Position numbers and translations under genes: made by a program. Shown here in pieces: positions 31,526-43,433 of a DNA stretch of 64,000 nt (positions within the stretch are counted from its first letter, which is position 1; each line of letters starts with the position of its first letter). Location: NCBI GenBank assembly GCA_030248065.1, contig JASAMV010002496.1:26727-90726 (forward strand), given 5' to 3'. This stretch comes from Rhynchonema sp. JSB1_4 (Eukaryota > Nematoda > Chromadorea > Monhysterida > Xyalidae). The notes under the pieces are model-generated. The model was not told the origin of the DNA, made no database searches, and saw only the letters and a list, made by a program, of their open reading frames with translations.

Positions 31526-34500
31526 CTGCGACTGCCTGCGAAACTGTTGCTTCAAGGATCGTGTATACAGTCACTATTCGATATGGTCATATACTTTGTA
31601 CCGTGTCCCCAATGTTCGCAGTACTTAAGCTGTTCGTTATATGCAGCCATGTTCGCGTGTGCGAGTGCGCTTGACACACACACGCAAAGCTTGCTGGGCC
31701 TTATTTGTACATATGCGGTAAACACTGTTTCGTCATTGTCGTAGTGGGCGAAGTTTGATGGAATAAAATGAAAATCTGAACCAAACTTTGCAGTGCAGTA
31801 GTTACTTATGTGTGGGTTTCGATTGTCGCTTGATCACTTTTTACCCTTTGGGAGGTCTGCGCCAAGTCCCTTAGTCACTTTTCACAAAAAAAAGAAAAAA
31901 GTGGTTTTGCGCCACTACATCACGGGTGGCGCTTGATCATTTTTTTCAAACTCTCATAACTCGATCTACAGGACAGTTTCCGGAGGCTGATTTTTGATGG
32001 GCAGGCAGAGCCGTGAATTTTATCGCCGCTTCGAATGGACCAACGCAGTATCAAGTCCAACTGCGAAAGTCTATGTGTCCAACAAGGAGGGATGTTTTCA
32101 GAATAATGTATTTCGCGTTCAAAAAGCGCACATGCCTGGTGCGAATGAAGCCCAATGGAACTATTGGGAACAAAAATAATTTTCAAAAAATTTCCCACCA
32201 CAGCCCCACTGTCTGTGACTTGCAAACTCCGATCGGTATTTTCACAGACGTCGAATATAAAATTGGCAACGCCGATACCGGAGTTTTCCATGTGAAGCCC
32301 CCATGGTTCTGTTTACAGAGTTTTCGACTGCTGACACTGCACGTCAGGTCTGCCGCATGCATCACGAAATACAGTACATACGTACAGTAGGCATGTAACA
32401 ACAAATATTTATTTTTTCGCTTTTTGATTTGCACGCCCTGCGTGTGCACATGGTTGCATTCACAAAGTGATGTTGTACTCTAGCTCTCTCTGCAACAGCG
32501 ACAACACACATACTGCACCACGCGACACAATACTATATGTGTACCAAAACATAAGCTCAGGCGGGCGCGCCAAAACAACACCTGCAAATGCGGTGCCCTG
32601 CGGCGCGCGCGCTGGGTGGTTGTGCAACATTGAGGTCCAATCAATCACAGGGAAAGTGGTGTTTGAGATTGCGGGAGGCGACTGCATGTCTTTAGTTGCT
32701 CCACACATTGCCTTGCCTGTGAGTGCTATGCTGGTGTGTTTGGATTGTTTTGGGGCCGAAAATCCGCCTTGTGCTTGTCACGCTGTTTGTGGGTGCCATA
32801 GAGCCGCAGCTGATCTCCTCGTGTGCATTCACGCAAGAGCCCATGTTCATGGTTCAACGGTACCCACAAATCAGTTGCGCACGAGGTTGTGTCCCTCTCC
32901 ACTGGTTCTGCGTTGTGCAACGTGAGAAAACAGCGTTTTGTTTTTTTCCTTTTGGGCGTGCTTGGTTTCGTTACAAAATTTCTGCCTCCGACGCTTGGGA
33001 CATTTTTTGCTCTTTCAGATTTTTGTTCACCACGAATAATTTTTTTGTCCCACTTGCAAGATATTGGTCGCACAATGGCTATATAAGAATTCATCAAATC
33101 AATCCTGATTTTCACGTTCAGTCACTCTTAACCACTGTGCTATTTGTGATTCTCACAAAACATTCTCACCTGAAAATAATCCAGCAGATCAACCACGTTG
33201 CCGCAGGTCTGAAACATTCTCTTTACTACATGCTTTGTGTGCGATCACGCAACGCAACGTCACCACCCCGTCACTTTCCCTCTCTACGATTCAGGAAAAA
33301 AATTTGACCAATTCTTATAAAGTCATTGTGCCACCAATACTTGTTTGGGTTACCACATACAAGCATGTACTGAGTGCAGTAATGTTGGTCTGTTTCGCCC
33401 TGCTTTAGCAGACAGACCGAGGCGCCAGGGCTCGTCAGCTCAGGTTCGTTAGCGATGAAATTTGGTGTTCAAGGTGTGTACACATGTACATAGCATGGTT
33501 TCAACTTCCTCGGTGAATGAAAGTGATATTTATTTATTGTAATCGAGTCTAAAGAATAATGCCACGTCGACGATTACAGGTGGGTGCTTGATTTAATATT
33601 TCACTCAACATGACCGTTCTCCCAAAGACGCATTTCAGAGACCGACAAAACGAAGCGACTTAACACGACGTACATGCAGGAATAGAGCTGACGGGCAGGC
33701 GGTCCAATACAAAACTCACACCTGGTGGTGAGGCGTTACATACGAGACGAACAACAAAACAGCTGTTTTCCCTGCAAAACAATAACCAGCACAGCAGTTA
33801 GTCATCGTTTTCAATTGCAAGCCAATCTAATCATGACAAGCTCATGGTCCGGACATGCTATTTCGAAAGTTAAGGGGTACATATGTCGACATGCCGCCAT
33901 GGGCATAGAGATCAGTTTGCCTGTACGTTCATGAACACTATTGAACATCAAAAGACAGGAAATATGTAAAACACCGTGACTAATGTTGTGTGGATTATTG
34001 GGACAATTAGTTAAACATTATTGAACATCAAAGACACGAGAATACATAAAATATAGTGACCAACATGTTGGGTTGCAGTAACTGGCCATATTGTGTCAAC
34101 GGCGAGTGATGCAAAAACAGCATTTGGTAGCATTGTACCATTTTAATCGCGAAATCTTGGCGCATACGTAAAAAATTATGAGACCTGAGTTCCAATGCAA
34201 GATGGCGGCAAATTGAAACTCGAAGATATTGATCACAGAGCACGATATCACGACAGGAGTCAGTTGGGTGAATGCAAACATGCACTAGAGAGGAGTGCCA
34301 TGGTCTTGACAGGGTCACACAATTGTCCATACGGTGCGCCGTTGCAAGTCAGATGCTTTAATCGACAATGGCAATGACTGGTGGTGTCAACACATCGTTT
34401 GGAAACCGGGCCTTCACTGAAGGTTATGTTTACTGAACGCAGGTAATAATATCGGAGTGCACTTCATTGAAAATATTGAGAGTGAGAAAGATGAACTTGC

Positions 34501-35925
34501 ATAACATCTGATTCAAATTCAACACAGACAGGTTGGGCGCGCCTGAACGGTTTTTGTTTTGTCTCGGATCTGGATCACCCGCGTTTTACAGAATCGAGTT
34601 CGATTGTTTTCATAAACATTTTGATAACGAAACTATAGACACATTAATAACGAGCTTCGAGCTGTCATAAAAGCACAGAAGTTGACACATTGCTGGTCAG
34701 CGCACTATTATACCTGATATGTCTTGACTGGGAAAGTGGATTAGGCGATGAATCAGAATCTTCAAATTTTGCGCCACTGTTTTGCTTGAAATGATATGAG
34801 TATGGCGAGGCGACCACAACCAGCCCGACAATTCACAATATAGTACAAATGGAATGTTAAGTTCGTGTTTTACTGAAATGAGTCCATTAATTTTTCATGT
34901 TTCGCACCTACCTACTTGTTATGCAAATCATTTTTTTCAAAATCCTCCATTCGGGAGCTGGCTTTGACCATCACAATCATTCTACAAGTTTGGAGGCGTA
35001 AAGTAATGTGATTTGTCATCCATTCTAGAATCCAAAGAAACAGTCTGATTGGTCGTAAAAGCAGTCTGATATCGAAATCACAATAATAACAGAACCCATC
35101 AAAATAACGAGGTTCTCGAGTTGCCACCCCAAAAGCATTGCAGTTCAAATGCAGAATACATCACCGTCACGTCAACACAAATCTATTGCATGACAGTGTG
35201 TTGACAAAGTGGATTATAAAAACATATCCGCCGAAGGATACTTCCGTTTGCTTGAAGTGAACGGTGAACCAGCCCGACGATTTATAATACGCGACATGGA
35301 ATGGAATTTTCCGTTCGTAGTTTGCTGGGGTAGAGTTCATTTGTTCTGTATGTTCCGCGCGACAGGTGGGTGCTTTGCATGTTTTCCGTCGTCTTAACAT
35401 CCTTTATTCCCAATTCAGTGGGCGGTAACGAATCGCCACTCCTCTTGCATGCCACATGCTTTCGTTGACCGACAATCGACTGACAAACGAAATTTGGTAA
35501 AAGATGACAAAACTGCCACCAAAGTCATTGAGACACTTCGACACTTATTGCACGTATGTTTTGTAACGTCGGCCCAATATCTGATCTTTGCTATTTTGGT
35601 CGGCAGTGGTTATATTCCCCATTCAAACACATCTTGCGTAACAATTCGCAAAAAAGGAAGGAGTTTGGAGGGTCAAAGACGTTTTGCAGACACAGCAAAT
35701 TGGATCAAGAGCTTGAACGCAAGGACAAGACAACGATAGACGGCAGACCGCATGACGGGAGAAGAAACAAACAGCTGTTCATTACTGTTTTATGGCTAGA
35801 GAGGATACTACACAAGTATGCTGTTTGCGGGTGACTGAGAAACAGTTAGGCAAATCATGAAACTACATATCAGCAAGGCAAAGCGGAATATCACGTTGAT
35901 TTTTTATTGCCCGAACGCCTCGTAA
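31526..35925. other. Intergenic region, no supported gene
   Basis: Contains the presumed 3' end of EF-hand gene 2, a GTGGCGCTTGATCA-type repeat pair at 31825-31945, a segment at 33365-33450 repeated near 58325-58400, and one octamer (33210). Several open frames of 60-190 codons exist (the longest at 32723-33307) but none shows a domain or credible splice context, so I call none of them. Confidence 0.5.
33365..33450. repeat. Dispersed repeat with hairpin GTCTG...CAGAC, copy 1
   Basis: TACTGAGTGCAGTAATGTTG then GTCTGTTTCGCCCTGCTTTAGCAGACAG with ACCGAGGCGCCAGGGCTCGT. The same order is seen at 58325-58400, and the hairpin alone at about 56126-56155. GTCTG/CAGAC forms the stem. It could be a short structured RNA or an element end. 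Confidence 0.55.
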
Positions 35926-36092
35926 GGGCGGGCTTAGGTTGAATCCGGAAACCGGAATCCGGAATTATTTCCGGAAAACGCATTATTTTTGCATGTATGT
36001 AAATTCTTGCGTTTTCCGGAAATATTTCCGGAACCTAGAAATGTTTTGCATTTTTGCATGCAAATTATTTCCGGATTCCGGATTTAACTTAA

Positions 36093-36637
36093 AGGGTGTG
36101 TCTAACGTCTCTTAACCCCATGTTTTATGAGGTGCAATCGAAAGATGACCTCGACAGCCCGTCGTGTGCAAAAAACCGCGTCTTGTAGCCCGCTAAATCG
36201 CGAAATCTTGAGGGTTACTTTTCGAATTAAATCAATTTCCGGACACAAAACTCCAGGCGCTTTTGAATCGGCGCTACTCACGTTTGGCGTTTTTCTGCTG
36301 AAACATTGCATGTTTAAGCGCGGCTCAGCCGCCTATACAATGCACGTAAGCGCTCAACACACACCGCTCTGGCTGCTGGCTTGACTGTGGACACAATGAA
36401 TGTTTCATTTAACCCACAGAAGCTGGTTTGTGTGTGTTTCGCTTCGTCTTCGTAGCTCTTTTCCGTCTTCTCAGTCTGAATTTTGTGTCCGGAAATTGAT
36501 TTTATTCGGAAAGTAACCCTCAAGATTTCGCGATTTAGCGAGTTAGAAGACGCGGTTTTTTGCACACGGCGGCCTTTCGGGGGCATCTTTCAATTCCACC
36601 CGAAAAACATGGGGTTAGGAGACGTTAGACACACCCT
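36093..36637. mobile_element. 545-bp TTAA-flanked fold-back element, family E
   Basis: Arms AGGGTGTGTCTAACGTCTC and its near-complement ending ACACCCT, flanked by TTAA (36089-36092 and 36638-36641). Arms extend about 200 bp (CGCGAAATCTTGAGGGTTAC against GTAACCCTCAAGATTTCGCG). The loop holds TGAAACAT at 36299-36306 and ATGTTTCA at 36400-36407, facing outward. Its right TTAA is shared with the next element. Confidence 0.87.
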
Positions 36638-36641
36638 TTAA

Positions 36642-38297
36642 AGGGCTCGGGACATAACCGAAGGAAGGGTATCAGGACATATTGTTACACACCGTTGGAA
36701 AGCATTCCGACAGCCTATGTCACGCACAAATTTTAAGCCCCTTGGAGATTCGCTATCTCTTGGTAGAGCGACTTTTCGTTACAGAAAAAAGTGAATTTTT
36801 GCACAAATTGGAACGACCGGTGCAGAAACCCCAAATGAGTTGAAGGTCAAGTAACACATGGATAGGATTACAACAGCTTCCGAATAGCTTACCATCACAA
36901 CTTCAGTCGCTCAAAGCATTACTTCACACGGTGAGGGTGCGAAACCTTCCAAAAATCGGCCTTATTTTTCGAGAACACAAGTTTGTCCCTAAATTTTGCG
37001 GCCACGCTTAGCGCTGCGGAAATAAGAATGCAATGGGGAAATAGAGCATCGTCGAAAGTACCAGAAAATAAGGTTTTTAAATTTTTTAACTCGTGGCTGG
37101 CTCCGTGACAGGCCTAAAAATCCATTAAATTGCCGCTAAATTAGGTGGTTACATTCATCGCCAGAATTGTGACACATAAAGGCCACAGATTGTATCGGAT
37201 TCGAAACAAAAAAATGAGAGAAACGTCTGTTTTAACTACCTATCAAGGTCCGAAGACCCCAAGATCTACAGATCTCTCGGTGCAGTCATACTAACCTGAA
37301 TATGATATTCAGCTATAAATGCTTATTGTTAACAGCTATCGTAAATGTGATAGCACCAAACAATGTATCTCGGGAGTAGCTTTCGAATGATATATAACAA
37401 GCCCCAATAAATTCTTACGCTTAAGGGCAGAGGTTAAAAAATTGCTTTTTTGACGATTCTGGAATGAACCGTCACGTCACCGTGTGCGATTTCGGAATTT
37501 TGACCGTTTTTTGTCCATAACAAGAGATAGTATGGGCATGTCATACATCGTTCGATAGCTAATTCAGAGCTACATCGTTTGATGCTATTAAATATGCAAT
37601 AGTTTGTAACAGCAACGACTTATAGCCAAATATCTTATTCAGGCTGGCATGGCTGCAGCAGCCGGACCACGGGGTTTGAAGTCTTGAAACTCGTCTGGAT
37701 TGTTGGACTGTGCGTTTATCTGACTTTCTCGTTTCCAATGCAATGCAATACGTCGCTTATTTACATCACATTTCCGTCAATGAATGCAACAATGCAGTTT
37801 AGTGGCAATTTTTAGGTCTTTTTCGGCCTGTCACGCCGCTATCTAAGTGTTTTAAAATTTAAAAACCTTATTTTCTGGTACTTTCGAAAATGCTCTATTT
37901 TTCTATTGCATTTTCATTTCTGCAACACAAAGCGCGACCTCAAAATTTAGAGACAAACTTGTGTTTTCGAAAAATGTGTCCGATTTTTGGAACATTTCGC
38001 ACCCTCACCGAGTGAAGCAGTGCTTTGAGCGACTGAAGTTCTCATGATAAGTGATTCAGAAGCCGTTGTAATCCTATGCACGTGTTACTTGACTTTCAAC
38101 TCATTTGTAGTTTCTGCACCGGTCATTTCAAGTTGTGAAAAAATTCACTTTTTTCTGGAATGAAAAGTCGCTCCACCAAGAGATAGCGAATCTCTGAGGA
38201 GCTTAACATTTGTGCGTGACATATGCTATAACAGTGCTTTCCAACAATGTATAACACTGCGCTCTGCTGCCCTTCCTTCGGTTGTGTCCCGAGCCCT
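36642..38297. mobile_element. 1656-bp TTAA-flanked inverted-repeat element, copy 2
   Basis: Same ends, same length and nearly the same sequence as 26425-28080, flanked by TTAA (36638-36641 and 38298-38301). The few differences are single-base. This points to recent spread. It does not contain the octamer. Confidence 0.88.
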
Positions 38298-38783
38298 TTA
38301 AGTTCGCCCTTAACTATCCATCAAGAAAGCATCGTCCTACGCCTCGACACTCAAAGAGTATGCACACAAATTAGCAGCAAACATGGAGAAACGACCCTGG
38401 ACTTTTTGGCACGCTAAAAGAACCAGATTTACCTATATATCCAAGAACCTCACAAAAAAAATTTGTGCTAGCATTGCGCGCTTGGTCTTTCACGCCAGTG
38501 GTGTATTCAACGGCAACATGCTCTGGCTTCCGCACAGAACTTCACCAAAATTCACGACAAACAATCAGTGCTACACTATATGTGTGCTATTTGAGATAAA
38601 AAGAAGATGGGGTTTGTAGCGTTCTGCAAATAAGTTCCGTGTTTAGCTGTTGTCTGTCACACGTGATTGCATCCAGATTGCCTCATTGAGGCACCGGTTT
38701 CCATAAGCGCTGCGCTGCATTTGAATGCTTGAAGACCTAACCTGAGCACACAGCCAAGTGGTTGTTGTATCAATATTTATGGA

Positions 38784-39459
38784 CAGGGTTGAAAAAATTT
38801 TTTAGTTAACGAGCTTTTTTAAAAAAATTTTTTTTGATTTTTGTTATTAGAAAAGTGTTGCAAACGACGTTTCAGGATAAATGAAATCGACATATTTTTC
38901 AAAAATTGAAAAATTTTCGCCTGGAGACCGAACTTGTGTGGTGACACCCGGTAGTATTGTGCAGGTTCCATGGTCTCCGACCAGTCTGAGGTTGATGTTC
39001 ACTAACGATTTGCTCTAATGTATCGTAGCATGCCGTACAACGTATTTTAATGCATCTAATGCCGTATATCTGATATACGACCATCAAAATATCGATTACA
39101 GCCCAAATCTTGCGCGTCAGATCGACTTTGCGCGCCCGGTTTTGCACCAGACCTGCATATATACATGTGTAGTAGCATGTAGTAGTACATTATCGGTGCC
39201 ACAGCACTATAAAAGACCAGACCCGCGCATCCCTGTACGGATTTGGGGACAATACAGGGCGCCGCAGGCGCGATTTTGGAAAAAATTGTCCCGTCCACAG
39301 GAAAAAAGTGCCAATTCTTTGCTTCGAAAAAGGCCGTTTTTGGACATTTCAGCCCATTTTGGGCAACTTTTTTTATTAAAAAAAAAGCAAAGACCGAGTT
39401 TCAAAAAAAATTTTTTTTTAAGTTTTTTGTAATTAACCACTTTTTTTTAAACAACCCTG
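38784..39459. mobile_element. 676-bp hAT-like MITE, family CAGGGTTG, copy 2
   Basis: Ends CAGGGTTG and CAACCCTG, flanked by TTTATGGA (38776-38783) and TTTATGCA (39460-39467), an 8-bp duplication with one mismatch. The interior matches 7266-7994 in reverse orientation, including GCGCCGCAGGCGCGATTTTGG and the motif around TATACATGTG. The apparent ORFs inside it are shared between copies because the DNA is shared. Confidence 0.85.
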
Positions 39460-41423
39460 TTTATGCATTGTTGTATGCGAATACTATTAATAAAAAACTG
39501 GCAATTTCTTTTAAACATGTATGGGTGATATCCTGGCGATTGCTTTTGATATATTTCGGTCGACTTCTCTATCCAGTGACGCGTCCATATCCTTACCATG
39601 AAGCCACCAGAGGCGTTCAAAAATTGTCAGAAATACATTTGAACGACATCGGCATACATGGAAACCTTGCACAAAGCATAATAGTTCGAATTGTATGTTC
39701 AGGTATATGTAATATGGTATGGATGTATCGAAAACTTTTAAAAAAAATTTTCACAAGTTTTTGACACATTTTGTCAAAATTTGAAAATTGGATCGTTGAA
39801 AAACACTGACTTACAGTAACTCTACAGTATTACCCACTCAAAGAACATGGGTGTTTGTGCAGTTCCAGTGCGACAGGTTGGTGTTGTTTCTTTGGTATAC
39901 ATGTAGATCTTCATCAAAACCTGTGTTCCCATTCAGGAACCCACAAACCAATCGTGCGACTTTCATGCGATTGTTGACCATTCATATCAGTTTCTCGGTT
40001 GGACAGACACCGACACAGTTACGAGTGCGCGGTAAGGTGAATATGATTGTTTTCATGGCGAAACTTTACGCGCGACGTTGGACGGATCTTTTTTCACTCG
40101 ACGATGTTTAAAACACCGGAGGGCAAACCGAACAAACAACGTTGTTCGTAGGGGAAAACCAAAGGACAAAACGCCAGCAAAGCCGGTGCAAAAAAGAAAA
40201 CCAAAGAACAAAACGCCAAAGCCGGTGCAAAAAAGGAATGAGCAAAGAGTTGCGCGCAGCACGTACCATGTTCAAGACACGATGCAAGATTCTAATCAAA
40301 ATCAAGCTGTGGCTTAGATATAAACAGTTAGATGCATAACTATACAATAGGTATAGTTTCTCAACTTACAAAGAAATCTTTATGATATACGAAACTTTAC
40401 CAATCACGGCACGCATCCAGGTAATGTATCATCGGTCCATTATCCATAAGCGCTATTTTGGGTTCGAAATATGAACCACACGACAGACACAGTACACAGC
40501 TTGCTTGACAAACCGTGCCCTGGTTCCATTATTCTAGCACTGGGACAGAGTGTAGAACGTAACCTTGAGAGGATGGACCTCAAATTCTGCCTAAATTCAT
40601 AACACCGTACCTAAGTTTCCACCGGGAGCAGAGTTCTACAGCGAATGGAAACCGGCTCCCTGTTCAAGCCTTTGTCAAAATTGGTGCAAGTCAGTGGAAA
40701 CATGTAACAAAATCAAACCCAAACATACCCTACCCAACATAAAAACATGCACCTCATGCTTTCTACGAATGTCTCACAATCCAATCTTTTCACATTAGTC
40801 AACAGGAAAATCAAGAAAAGCGATCAAGATTGTTGAGTTGAACACGTTAGGATCCAAGAATACGCCACATTTGGGAACAGCACCGGACGTTACCGCTTTC
40901 AACTGTTTGTAAACTGTGTTAAGTTAACGGAATAAATCGAGGTCCGTGTCATCGTCTGGCAGTCACCGTGTCCAGGTTCTGACCGAGACAAAACGACAAA
41001 ACACTCACCTTCTGCAAAACACGCACTTTGCGTAAGAAAATGTTTGAGAATAGTCCACTTACCCAAGATGTGGTCCATACCATGGTCCATGTGGTCCATC
41101 TGTATTTGACCCACATTTGCATGTACACACGTGCTATCATGATTGTTGTGGCAAACCAAACAACCAATCAACTAGCTTGCCTGTGTGCTTGCACAGTGCA
41201 GCAGCATCCATACCACACTCTTTTTGGTTGAGCGCGCGTGCGCTTGGGTTCTACAAGGTACTAATGAGGTTGTTTCGTTCTTATTAGTAGTTTAGCTTCT
41301 TTCGTAACTTTACTTGATTGGAACATCAGCTAAGCGTCCATTAAACGGTTATTACCCATGAGGTCTTCGTTCTACAGATCTAATCTCATATCATCTGTTC
41401 TAATCGGATAAACAGTTGTAATA
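39460..41423. other. Intergenic region with a Lys/Pro repeat ORF at 40078-40317
   Basis: A plus-strand frame at 40078-40317 would encode two copies of a repeat, KPKDKTPAKPVQKR and KPKNKTPKPVQKR. The DNA behind them is a direct repeat of about 42 bp. It may be a chance frame over a tandem repeat or an exon of an unknown basic protein. Elsewhere in this stretch I see nothing identifiable. Confidence 0.3.
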
Positions 41424-41684
41424 CAGTAAATTTCTCAATTCGCTGCCTCATGCATTTTTACAGACGCAGGGAAACTCCCGTTCGAAGTCGCGGCAGGCAA
41501 CAAGCTCAACACACAGCCGACAAGCTCGTGTGCGTTTCGAATGTTTCAGTCACACAAGCTGTGTATGTGTGTCAGGTGCGTGGCTTGTTGACTGTGTGTT
41601 GAGCTTGTTGCCTGCCTCGACTTCGAACGGGAGTTTCCCTGCGTCTGTAAAAAAGCATGAGGCAACGAAATTAGAAACTTGCCA
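41424..41684. mobile_element. 261-bp fold-back element, TA-flanked, family A copy 2
   Basis: Begins CAGTAAATTTCTC and ends GAAACTTGCCA with TA on both sides (41422-41423, 41685-41686). Same arms as 9698-9955 and the same loop, with ATGTTTCA at 41541-41548. The CAGT end and TA flanks suggest a Tc1/mariner-type origin. The sequence just outside its right end (41690-41715) contains a perfect box-B-like GGTTCGAACC, so it may have landed in a tRNA-like sequence. Confidence 0.85.
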
Positions 41685-42321
41685 TATCGCCGCGGGTTCG
41701 AACCGTGTGGTGTCACTCATCTCGTACACACGAGCTCACATCGCACTCAAGTCACAAACGTTGCCGGACACTCAACACCCTATATCATAATAAAAAGAGA
41801 AAACAAATTATATTATTGTCGTTGAAGTTCAGAACGCCATGATCGACAAGATGTTCGTGCAATTTGTTGAATGCAAAATAAACGCTTATGAATTAAATTT
41901 TATACTTCGAATCGCAACATCTTTTGAAGTGCAGCAGCTCAGAGTCATCAATGTGTAAACTTTGCTATCCGCCGATGCCGTCAATCTGCTTTTTATGGAA
42001 AATTATGAATTCAGAATGTCTCTTTTGGCTGATGAATTGTTCATTTTGTTATATTGACAGATTTAAATCTACAACTTGCTCTCTTGTAAATGTGGTGGAC
42101 GTTTGAACTTTCTCTGGCGTCTTATTTCAAATTTGTTTTCTTTGGCCATTACTTGTTATCACGTGAGTTCATGTTTGTGTGTATCTGCAGGATTGTGAAT
42201 AAATACTGACTGAGCATGCAGAATGAGCGACCAGCCAAATCTATCAAAGTCGGAGGTTTCGCGTGAAAGAAGTCAAATTTTGAAGTACCGTCTAAGGTTT
42301 TCGCAAAATGCGAGGACGTAA

Positions 42322-42478
42322 GGGCGGCCTTAGGTTAAATCCGGAAATATTTCCGGAAAACGCATTATTTTTGCATGTCAGTTTTTGCGTTTTCCGGAAA
42401 TATTTCAGGAGTCAGGAAATGTTTTGTATTTTTGCATGCAAATTATTTCCGGGTTCCGGATTTAACCTAAGTTCGCCC
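42322..42478. mobile_element. 157-bp PIF/Harbinger-like MITE, intact copy
   Basis: Ends GGGCGGCCTTAGGTTAAATCC and GGATTTAACCTAAGTTCGCCC, flanked by TAA on both sides (42319-42321 and 42479-42481). Interior made of TTCCGGAAA and TTTTTGCATG words. Relatives: 35926-38309 (split) and 59268-59608. Confidence 0.88.
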
Positions 42479-42589
42479 TAACAACATCTGGTCGCATGCA
42501 CAGCACGAGCGCTGTTGGCATATAGTACCGTGTTTTCCGCGAACATAAAACCAGCCTGTGTGTGCGTTCTTTCGGCTAATAGTTTCGTC

Positions 42590-42670
42590 GTTAAATAATG
42601 TCGTCAAATAAAGTCGTCGAACAAGCAATGAAACATCAGCCCCAAATGAGCGCGAAAACAATATACACAT
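42590..42670 (+). repeat. Dispersed repeat with ATGTCGTCAAATAAAGTCGTC, copy 2
   Basis: Matches 25230-25355 in reverse. This copy has TGAAACAT at 42629-42636 where the other has a diverged sequence. The rest of 42671-43433 shows no supported gene. Confidence 0.5.
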
Positions 42671-43433
42671 GTGATGCGACGACAAGATGCGACCACATGA
42701 TTCGACGACATTACTATAAGCCATTCTTTCCGGTGACAACTCGAATTGTGTGTACGCGCACTGACGATGACCCGGTGCACTATCCATATCGAAATGAAAC
42801 CAACAAAACGCGCCGCACAAGTCAGAGTGTCGTTCACTGACCGTGTCATCGGAGCAAAAAAGCGGGTGACAAAATAGCGGAGATCAAATCAGCAATTTCT
42901 GAAGGACAAGAACGCTATCTGAACAGATATTCGCTGTGGGGACAGTGCAGGCCTAAGCCTAAACGCGCAACCACAAGCCTTTGCCTGATGGCCAAGGTGC
43001 CTGCAGCACCCACTGTTTTATCCGTACCCTTTCTCATGTGAACGAAACGTGACAAATGAAATGGAGCACATGTAATTGCGGAAAGTGATGCCGCTTGATT
43101 TGAAGAGATTCTTGCCAAATCCACATGGTTGGAATAAAATATTGAGTCCCATCTCAAAAAATATGCAAATAAATGCTTTTTGTGCAATTTTATGATGGCT
43201 AAAAACAGTTGTCGCAATTTTATTCTGCTGATCTCAACAAAAAACAAAAACCGTCAAAAACAGTAACGACAACGACAAACAGAAACAACGTTTTCTTCTT
43301 TCGCAAAAAACATCAGAATTATCAATCAGACAGGCATCAAATCACATTTTCGAGAACACAATTTGAATTCCGATGACGATAATTCAGATAATTTGTGATG
43401 GTAATCAACCGATATCCAGGTATGTTAATAATC

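Larger units (their letters stand above)
35926..38309. mobile_element. PIF/Harbinger-like MITE split by two TTAA elements (nested)
   Basis: Left end GGGCGGGCTTAGGTTGAATCCGG-type at 35926 after TAA; right end GTTCGCCC at 38302-38309 before TTA. The intact relative at 42322-42478 is 157 bp. Here the right terminal repeat is split at a TTAA (36089-36092 / 38298-38301) by the elements at 36093-36637 and 36642-38297. Confidence 0.8.

Noticed and set aside
32467..33307. Frames of 150-190 codons on the plus strand
   Set aside because: No domain, no splice or codon support, and overlapping frames of similar length on the other strand.
26425..38297. Possible transposase within the 1656-bp TTAA elements
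   Set aside because: The longest frames are under 80 codons and show no motif. The two arms are complementary, leaving no room for a gene.
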